Part shown: piece by piece, positions 53,027 through 62,900 of the stretch
How positions within the stretch are numbered: position 1 is the first letter of the stretch
How the letters are laid out: the number at the start of each line of letters is the position of its first letter
Source of the DNA: Willaertia magna
Taxonomy: Eukaryota > Heterolobosea > Eutetramitea > Acrasida > Naegleriidae
Assembly (NCBI GenBank): GCA_902984215.1
Contig: CADWAF010003358.1
Coordinates: 1 to 64,000 of the forward strand
Length of the DNA: 64,000 bases
Direction of reading: 5' to 3'
The notes under the pieces: model-generated
The model's input: only the letters and a program-made list of their open reading frames with translations
Database searches by the model: none
What the model was told of the DNA's origin: nothing
Position numbers and translations under genes: made by a program

Positions 53027-55267
53027 ATGTTAAAAGTTGGATGCTCTCTGGATTCCGATTTTCAACCTTTGAAATTAGATAGTGACAATCCACCGTCCTT
53101 CAAAGAATTAAATCAAATTCTATTGGAAGAATTTTCTTTATCAAATGATAGTTCATTAGAGATCAAATATTTTGACAATGATTTTGACAAGGAGATCAAA
53201 GTGACTAACGATAAACATGTTAGGAACATGACAGAATATTTTCAAGAACAATCTTCTATAAAAGATAGAGTCATTAAATTATCTATTGTAAAACAAAAAG
53301 AAGAAGAAATGCACAGAAAAGAAGTAATAACTGATACAATAGTAGATGATCTTGCACAACATAATTTTACATTACAATTATCATTTCCTTCTATTACAAA
53401 TGATTTGACTAGTGACAACAATCAAAATGATGACTTTTCCAACATTTCATCTTATGGTTCTTTTGCTCCTTCGTTTTTAGATTCTTTTTCAGACACCACT
53501 TCTCAAAAACAAGATCAAACAATTGATATTTTAAATCAACGTTATTCATCTATCGAATTTATTGACAAGGGAGCGTTTGGAGCTGTTTATAAAGTAATGA
53601 ATAAAGAAGCATCAACTGTCAGAGCAATTAAATTAATTCAATCAGAAAATATTCAACTATTAAATGATTCATTAAAAGAAGCTTTTGTAATTTTAAAAAT
53701 TGGACACGAAAATGTTGTTCATTTATATGATGTATTTTTTACAACAGCTAAAAAAGATACATTATGTTATGAAATGGAATATTGTCCTTTAAAAAGTTTA
53801 CATCACACATTTATTGTAAAGAAAGAACAATGCTCTGAATTTTATATTTTAAAAATTTTACAACAAACTGCAAAAGCATTAGAATATTTATATTTTATTC
53901 ATAATTTTGTACATCGTGATATTAAACCACAAAATATTTTAGTCAGAGAACTTTTACAAAATGAAAATATTGAAGTAGCTTTAGCAGATTTTGGTTTAAC
54001 TAGAACATTAGAATCAAAAGCTCATCCAATGGCTGGAACATTATTTTATTTATCACCTGAAATTTTATTACAACAAAATAATGCAGTATCTCATGCATCT
54101 GATATATTTGCATTGGGAGTAACAATTTATCAATTAATTACATTAGATACATCTACAAATATTTCAACATTGTGTTGTTATTCATCTATTGAAGAATTTC
54201 AAGATAAAATTAGAAATAATTTAAAGAATTGTAGTGTTAGTAATTATTTAACAGAATTAATATTATTAATGTTACATAAAGAAAGTGAACAAAGACCAAC
54301 TGCAAAACAAATATTAAATATTCTTAAAGGATATTATAAAGATTCAAAAGTTTTAATTAAAGAATCTACTCCATTTTCAAATGATTTTAATTTTATTAAA
54401 TCATTTGGTAGTTATGGAAGTGAAATTAATCAATTTAATACTCCATATGATATTAAGGTAGATGCCACAAGAGATTTGATTTTTATTGCTGACAATGAAA
54501 ATCGTAGAGTATCAGTATTTAATTATACAACAAATGAATTTTTATATCTTATTGATATTCCAACTGGTTATTATCCAAGAGGTTTGGCATTTGATCCATC
54601 AGATGAAGAAGTAATATTAATTACATGTGGTGATAATGCAACACAGAATTTTGGACATTGTATTTTAAGATTTAATAAAGACGGAAAACAATTAATAAGA
54701 CAATATGGTAAAGGACCATGTGGAGATACAGCAGATTACTTTGATAGACCTACTGGATTGACGGTTGATCCTGCTGATGGAACAATATATGTTTGTGACA
54801 CTGCAAATAATAGAATTCAAGTTTATTCAAAAGAAGGCGTTTTATTAAGATCATTAGGAACATATGGCAAAAAGAAAGGTGGCACATTTGACAGGCCTTA
54901 TATGATAGATATCAATTTAGATGGTAACTTAGTTATAGCTGATTGGGAAAATCATAGAATACAAGTAATTGATAAAATTACTGGTAAATTTATCTCTGCC
55001 TTTGGTAAATCAGGCCACGGCAATGGTGAGTTCCGTAATCCTGAAGGCATAGCAATTGATAAATCAAATGGTAATATTTTAATTAGTGACACTGATAACC
55101 ACAGAATTCAAGTGTTTGATAAAGATTTTAAATTTATTAAATCTTATGGAAAATATGGAACAGAAGAAGGAAAACTTCATTGTCCTAGGGGAATCGATTT
55201 ATGTAAGGTAAATGGTTGGTTATTTGTCATTGATTCTACAAATAATAGAATACAGTACTTTAAATAA
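53027..55267 (+). CDS. PB1-like / protein kinase / NHL beta-propeller fusion
   Basis: 746-aa single exon. The start at 53027 is chosen for its A run; an in-frame ATG 54 bases upstream lacks one. Residues 1-90 look like a PB1/ubiquitin-like domain (CSLDSDFQPLKL, LKYF-like strand SLEIKYFDND). The kinase spans about 178-445: GAFGAVYK, K202 in RAIKLI, HRD at 296-298 (FVHRDIKPQN), D321 in ADFGLTR, and SPEI for APE. The C-terminal 290 residues are about five or six NHL repeats (RPTGLTVDPADGTIYVCDT then NNRIQVYS; NPEGIAIDKSNGNILISDTDN). There is no membrane helix. Kinase-NHL fusion is known from the bacterial PknD; this order with PB1 is unusual. Ligand and substrate unknown. Confidence 0.88.
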   Translation: MLKVGCSLDSDFQPLKLDSDNPPSFKELNQILLEEFSLSNDSSLEIKYFDNDFDKEIKVTNDKHVRNMTEYFQEQSSIKDRVIKLSIVKQKEEEMHRKEVITDTIVDDLAQHNFTLQLSFPSITNDLTSDNNQNDDFSNISSYGSFAPSFLDSFSDTTSQKQDQTIDILNQRYSSIEFIDKGAFGAVYKVMNKEASTVRAIKLIQSENIQLLNDSLKEAFVILKIGHENVVHLYDVFFTTAKKDTLCYEMEYCPLKSLHHTFIVKKEQCSEFYILKILQQTAKALEYLYFIHNFVHRDIKPQNILVRELLQNENIEVALADFGLTRTLESKAHPMAGTLFYLSPEILLQQNNAVSHASDIFALGVTIYQLITLDTSTNISTLCCYSSIEEFQDKIRNNLKNCSVSNYLTELILLMLHKESEQRPTAKQILNILKGYYKDSKVLIKESTPFSNDFNFIKSFGSYGSEINQFNTPYDIKVDATRDLIFIADNENRRVSVFNYTTNEFLYLIDIPTGYYPRGLAFDPSDEEVILITCGDNATQNFGHCILRFNKDGKQLIRQYGKGPCGDTADYFDRPTGLTVDPADGTIYVCDTANNRIQVYSKEGVLLRSLGTYGKKKGGTFDRPYMIDINLDGNLVIADWENHRIQVIDKITGKFISAFGKSGHGNGEFRNPEGIAIDKSNGNILISDTDNHRIQVFDKDFKFIKSYGKYGTEEGKLHCPRGIDLCKVNGWLFVIDSTNNRIQYFK

Positions 55268-55397
55268 AGAACTAGTGTACTTGACCTGTTGTATATTATT
55301 TAATGCAATTTTTATTGGTTGCTTGTCACTCCACTTGATTTTCAGAGTTCTTGATATTTGGCAGGTAATTGTTTGAAGGCAAAAAAAAGTAAAAAAA

Positions 55398-56867
55398 ATG
55401 TTAGAAGTTTCCAGTCAACTTGAGCAATCCAGCATTCTACAACTAAATTGTTTTTCTTTACATTTCTATCAACCAGGAACGTCCCCATTACCTCCACAAA
55501 TTGAAAAAGGAATTGGTAAATTAGATGAAATACATAACATTGATAAAATTTACTGTACAATTTACAATTTACTAATATTGACAAGTAAGTTAAAATAATA
55601 ATAATTAATTAACAAATTAAATAATAATTTAGAAAATGGCAATTTATATATAGGAGGGAAATTTTTACCAAATAATATTTACCAAAATAATCAAATAAAT
55701 AATAAATTTCAATTATTCTTTCCTCCAAATGATAATCGTAAAATAATTAAAATTTCATGTGGTCCAGAATTTGGAGTAATAATTACAGAACAAAATAAAG
55801 AAAGAGAAATGATAATATTTGGATGGGATTCAAAGAAAGTTTTTCATCAAAATAATAATAATTTATTATTAGATAATTATATTACAATGAAATTACCTTC
55901 TTCTATTCAATTAAATGATAAAATTACACATTTAGAATGTGGTGGAGATTTTATTGTTTTAGTAATTAATAATAATGAGATTTATGTAATGGGATTTAAT
56001 CCTTGTGGTCAATTAGGATTAGGACATCAAAAAGATGTTTTTGAATTAACAAAAGTGACAATTGACAATAATGAATTTAATGATTTTAAAAATAATTTTA
56101 TTGTGGAACATGTTAAATGTGGAATTTATCATACTTTTTATGTTGTAAAAGAAATTAAAAATAATCAATTATATTTTGTGACATGTGGAGATAATAGAAA
56201 AGGACAATTAATGAGAGAAGAATGTGTAAAGTATTCATTTGGATTTGTTAATTTATTTCAATCAAAACATAATACTTGTCAATCAATCAAAAATATGGTA
56301 CAAGAAGAAGGTATTGAATTAATTAATACTCAATATTTAAATTCTTTATTTTTAACCAAAAAGAATAAAAGATTATTTGTAAGTGGTTTATTAGATCCAT
56401 TTATGGAAAAGAATGCAAGATTTAAAACTAAAAAAGAAAAAGAAAATTTAATTTATAAAACTTTTGAACCAATGGAATTAAAATTAAATTATTTAAATTT
56501 AAAACATTTAAAATTACATTCTGGAGGATGGCATTCAATTATTGGAAATGATAATAATTTATTTGGGTTTGGAATTAATGGTGATTTTCAATTAGGTTTA
56601 AAACAACCACCTTTAGATCAATCAACAATTGTTCCAAATGATTTACTATTTAATAATAGTGATTTTAGAAAAGAATTTACAGAATTAAAAGAAGTAAATG
56701 AAATGATTAGATCTAAAAATTATTATTATATTAAATCTATTGCATGCTGTAGAGATTGTAGTTTTATTTTAATTGATATAATGGATTCTATTTTTGTTAA
56801 GCAATTTAATCAAGTAATGAATGAATATATTGATATAAATATTATTGTTTTTAATAACGATATTTAA
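55398..56867 (+). CDS. RCC1-repeat protein, two exons
   Basis: Exons 55398-55584 and 55633-56867, joined across a 48-nt intron, give 473 aa. The join restores NGNLYIGGKFLP, an RCC1-like strand. Propeller repeats are degenerate: EIYVMGFNPCGQLGLGH near 195-215, FVTCGDNRKGQL near 265 and LFGFGINGDFQLGLK near 375, each with the G.N..GQLG pattern and paired with HTF/HSI strands. A basic patch KTKKEKENL lies between. RCC1 propellers serve as GTP-exchange factors or scaffolds; which applies here is not visible. The ten bases after the stop are TAATTGTAAA-like, a possible polyadenylation word. Confidence 0.82.
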
Positions 56868-56914
56868 TAAATAATTGTAAAATAAAAATAAAATATAAAA
56901 AAAAATAATGTTCC

Positions 56915-59900
56915 ATGTGGTCTGAATCACCAACATTAAATACTAATCCAGTTAATTTAACTTCAGAAGAACTAATTACTTCCGAAGAATATATTGACGA
57001 CTCAACTTATACTAATCATGATACACATCATCATGTAGTAAATGGAACATCTATAGAACAAGAAATAATGATGTTACCTCATCATAGTACAATAAATTCA
57101 AGTAATAATAATAGAATTGAAGCGTCTCATATATTTTTATATTCTAGAGATTATTCTCTATTTAGAAGAACAGAAAGATTAATATGGCATTTAAATCATT
57201 TACACACAAATATTAATTTACAAATTCAAAAAGATAATTTTTCTTCTCATACTTTTAGTCAACAAAAGAACGTAAAAGTAATTTCATCTTCTTCGAGAAA
57301 GTTTTCATCTTTAAAAAGAAATCGTTTTCTAAAATTATCAGATGAATTAATTTCCGATAATGAAAGTGGTGTTAATGGAGTAGATACAAACAATTCACCA
57401 ACTGAAAGTTATTTAAGTGAAGATAGTAGTATTATTAGTAATAATTCTTCTTATATTTCAACATCAAATAATAATTCAACAAGAATTAATAGATCATCTA
57501 GTTTTTATCAACCACATAAATATAATAATAGATCTACTTCTGGAGTGTCAAATAGTTTTAATAGAAAAGTAGCTTATAATTCACCTGTAACGAATGAAAA
57601 TGAAAATAATTATAATATAACGAGGAGTGTTAGTATGGTTGATCAATTGAATCAATCAACATCTAATAATATTACTAGAAGTGTAAGTATTGATCAAATA
57701 CATCACCCAGTTGTAGGTATTATACTTCCACCAATGCACACTTCTACTACAATGACATCTATTCATGGTGTTGAAGAAAATACAGGTGATAATGAGAATG
57801 AAACATTAAGTACAACATCTAATGCAAGTTCTCATTTATTGATTGATGAAAGTCAACTGGCAATGGAATTACTACCAAGTACTTTTGTACATACTGTTTA
57901 TTCAAAATATAATATTGTTATAACGATTGATATAAGTTCTTCTATGGTAGCTATTGATCCATCTACTGGTGAAGTTTTATTTGATAGAATTTATGATATT
58001 TATGCAAATATTTTGAGAAGATTAACTGAACCAATAACAATACCAAAATATGATGGTGAAATAATACCAGAATTACATTTGACAGGTATAGCAATAGGGA
58101 TGGTTGGAAAACCAATTCATACAATGTTTCAAGATTTTAGTATAACATGTGATAATATTGATGAATCATTGTATAAAATTAAGAGATTTATTGTAGAAAC
58201 AGAACATATCGCTTCAAATGCATTAAGAAATTCTAAATCATGGAATAGTCAATCTGCTACATTTAAATTTAATAATTATATAATGAATTCTTTATTGGCT
58301 TTTGATTTTCTTCCAAAAGATGCATGTCCTGTATTATTATTAATAACTGATGGAGTATTTAATTTAAGTGAATTGTCATATGAAATAATTAATCATATTA
58401 ATCAAATGGATGTTAGTTTTGGTTTAGTTAATATTTCAAATATTCAAACAAATAATGATTTTCTTTATAGTTATGTTCCAAATATTGATTTAATGGAATC
58501 TATTGTTACTTGTGTAGATAATGGTGTCTATATAGATTATGATTATTTATCTAGATCATTATTAGAAACTACTGATAGATTGAAAACAAAGAATATTCAA
58601 GAAGCATTACTTTTAAGAAATTCTCCTTTCTTTGTATCTAATGATTCTGATGCTTTATTATTAACTTCTAATGAAGGAAATGTTTTATCCTTATTAAAAG
58701 CAAAAGATAAAACATTACAAGAAATTGAAATGATAAACTATCCTTTACACATGACAAATATTGAATCATTACTTAAAATAAGAACAAAACAAGGATTTAA
58801 AGTGATGGATATTAAATATGTAAAAAATACAGATTCTATAACTAATTTTAAAACTGAATATGAAAAATTAGAAGTTAAATTTGTAAGATTAAGTTATTTA
58901 TTTAAAAGAAATATTGAGATTATTTATAAATTACAAATAGAAAGATCTAATAATGAAATGGAAGAACAATCTAGTTATATGTCTTCTGGATTTGGTTTAT
59001 CAAAATTACAAAGAATGAATAAGGCAGTTATCTCAATTTCTGTTGTAATGCAAAAATCTATATTTGAAAAGTTTAATTTATTTATTAAAAAGAGAGCAAA
59101 AACACCTCAAGATTCTTTATTTAAATCAATACATGAATTTATTCAAAATGTAAATATAGAGGATGTTTTAGTAGAACAATATTATAACTTTGCTGAAAAG
59201 GCATCCAGTAACAAAATTTCAATAAGAAAGTCAGATTTGACAAGTATCAACTTGGAGCATAGTAGAGAGTTACTTTTTGATATACAATCATTATTACTTA
59301 GATTTTCATTTGATAATAATCATGTATCATCCAGAGCTGAACCTATAGTTCAAACAATTTTATCACAACTTTTACCAAGTAAAGAATCAACAGAATTAAC
59401 TCCTACAACGCCTACAAGTAATCCTTATAGTATTTTAAAGAATGGTCTTGAAAAGAATTGGTCATCTTTTAGAATTAATGATGAATTATTTATCAAATTT
59501 ATTTCTGAACAAGAATGTACCTATTTTTTATATAATGATATTGATGATAGTGAACTATTAACAATGGAGGAGAAAGAAACATGCTATTCAAATGGTTTTT
59601 GTGCCTTAAATATTAATTATCATTCTAATTCCTTCCTTGAAATTACATGTAGATTTTTTAATGTGTCATCTTTTACTATAAGGAAAATGATGGATCAATT
59701 GAAACAACAATTCTTTTCATTATTCCAACATAAGGGAATCAATACCTCATTCTTGAATAATTGTTCACTTGGTAAAATTATTGAGCGATTACCAAAATGT
59801 AAAGAAGATGAGGTACAATATATATCTTCTTTATTTAGTGTGGCACCTCATTACACTTCCTATTTAAAACACAGAAATTGGGTTTGGCCTTTGGGAGGAA

Positions 59901-62900
59901 AGTTAAACATTGCAGGAATTTTAACAGCAATATTTTCTCAAAGATTAATTGAATCATTTAATTTAGTGAATGCAAAAACATCAACTGTTTTTGTAAAAGA
60001 ATTGGAAGTGAAAAAGAGGAATAATCATACGAAAGACATTCAATCCACTAAATTTTTTATTTTATATTGCATTCACATTTTAAAAAAGGAAAAGAAATTA
60101 ATTACAGAAGTTTGGATAGAACCTCAAACAGGTTGTTTACAATATAAGAATTTTAGTAATACTGACGTTTCACAATTTTGTGCTGACTTGTGTGACCACT
60201 GGTTTTATAATCTGGATATGCAAGTTATATCCTTATTTGCTACATTTGAATTAATTGTCAGCGCTTGTAAATCTGGTAAAGGAAACATTAACAATATTCC
60301 AACATTAAATGTTGAGAAAACTAATCTATCTACACCATTCAATTTTACAGGAATATATGAAAGATCTTCAAAACAAGATCTTTTACTGAAAGCATATACT
60401 CATAGTCAAACTGAAATGAATAAGGAATCAATTAAAAAGAACAATTTAGCTTTATATGATAGATTAATGAAACTTTTGATTGGTATAAATGATATTGAAA
60501 TCTTAATGGAAAAAAATCCTTTACAATTCGAGTCGAAGGTGAGATGTTTTGCTAGAATAATAGAAACTGTTGGTTCTGAAAGACAAAAAGATTTTATTCT
60601 TACAATTGTCCCAGCAATTATATCAGGAGATGAAACTGAATTTAAGATTGTGGTTTGTGAATGTACTGAAGATCAATTAATTTCTCCAAATATGTTAAAA
60701 AAGAACGGGGATATACAAAAAATTATGTGTTCTCAAATACAAACACACAATTCAAACAAGAATATTTCTACTCTAAATGATGACAGAAATTCTGGTGTAT
60801 TTAATTATTTAGATTTCATTACAAATTTACATTCATACAGCTATTCTTATGGTGTTTACAAATACTTAAACCAAAAAGTTACGCTTGATAGAACTAATAT
60901 AATTTCTGCTATTGAATCTTGTTATGAATATAGAGAAGAAATAGATTTAACTGAATTCTTTGAGGCTATAATGTTGGCCAGAAAATACTTTTTTGAAAAG
61001 GGAGAAAATGGTGAAGCTCCTTGTTCACAAATGATAAATAGTTTAAAAATTATAATAGAAAAGTACTTTGAAGAAATTAAGGAGACAAATTATCATTACT
61101 TTTTGAGAGAAAGTTCAATACCCAGAAGTCAAAAACCAAATACGAATGTTTCGTTAAGAAAAGCTAGTATTAAGAGCTTTGATCATTTAGAGGAAATTGA
61201 ATCTGAAGATAATTATGAAATGGAAGAAAACTTATCTATTCATGGAGATGTTAATGAAATTCATGATGATACACTATCTGTTTCAAGTGCACTTCATTCT
61301 GTGAATACAACAGAGTCACTTAAGGAACATTCTGACTCTTTTTCAGAGAGTTCATCTTCATTTACATTTATTGATTCAGCACATAGCTCAGATTTAGAGA
61401 ATGCAAGCGTGCCTGTATTTATGCGTATGGAATATGTAATGACACCAAACATAAAAGACCAAGAAGATTGGCATCCAATTACTAATTACGATGAAAATAT
61501 AATTAAATTACCAATGAAGGAGTTACCAATAGAAACCATTTCAAAAACCATAATGTCAAGTAATGGAGATGTGACAAAAATCTTTTCTTCAGTCTCTAAA
61601 GTAAATAAGGAAGAATCTGAAGAAGAGGAAGAAGATGAGGAAGAAGAAAGTGAAGAGGATGAAGGAATGAGTACCGTTAGTTCTTATAGTGACCTACAAG
61701 CACCACAAAACTTTATACCAAATATGACTGATCTTGACTGGATTAATTCCTTAAACTCTGTTAAAACAACCTTAAGATTGTATGCTATAACCCTTCCGCC
61801 AGATAAACATGCCAGTGCCTTCAATGAATTTGAACCTTCTAAGAAAGAAATATTATTGATGTTTAAGAAACATGTCACTGAAAGTCAATTTGCTTATGCT
61901 AAAAGTAAATTCCCAAGAGATGATGATGAATCTAATAGTTCAGATGATATTAGTCCAACAGATGAGGCAGCCCCATATCTAGATAAAAATTATTTACCAA
62001 AACATATTAGAACAATAATATCTAGAACAAAGAAAAGAATTCAAGCGTTAATTTCTAAAGAAATATTAAATGCTTTGTTAAATACATCACCAATTACTAC
62101 CTATTCAATTAAAAAGGTATATGACAATTTGGAAAAATTACCACAAGCATGTTATCAAAAGTATTCTATACCTTTACACTTTATGGATCAAATAGAAGGT
62201 ATTAAATTATTCCATCAAGAATTAACTAAATGTAAGAATTTAGTTTTTAAAAGAATGGAAGATCAATATATTGTATATTTTAGAAAAAGAAATTGTTGTC
62301 AAAAACATATTGCTTATGAAGAATTTGATAAGACTTGCGAACACGAACTTTCTGGAGAAGATAACACAACTGTAAACATTTTTAAAAGGGAATTTGATGA
62401 TTTGGAAATGTTAATGTTTGATGATGATAATGAAATGGAAAGAAGTTGTTTAGAAATACCATATTGGATTATTGCAAAAACAGAGAATAAGAAATCTCTT
62501 TCTATTTTATTTTACTCTCCTGTAACATTAACTACAAAACAAGCTAATGATGTTGTATCACTTTTAAGAAAAGGTGTTAGTGTAGTTTGTAAAAGAGTTA
62601 ACACACTTCTACTTTTGAGTAATTTACATGATACAAGAATATGTAGTTCTTTGTTATTACCACCAAGAGATAAAGATAAAAAAACTTCTTTGTCAGAAAT
62701 CAGTCCATTAGATAAAAGGTTCTTAAGGAAAGATAATGATAAATCTAGTGATAAGTTTGATGAGGGAACATTTGCTTGTAAGAAAATTCATGAAATTACA
62801 TTCCCTCTTCATAGTAGATTGACAACTACAATGGCAATTAATCATTTAAATCAAGCTGTTTTTAATCCTTTCATAGTTGTAAATAGAAGTGAAATGTTTA

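Noticed and set aside
61684..61878. Minus-strand 64-codon frame in SZT2
   Set aside because: Inside a continuous coding frame on the other strand, without any support.
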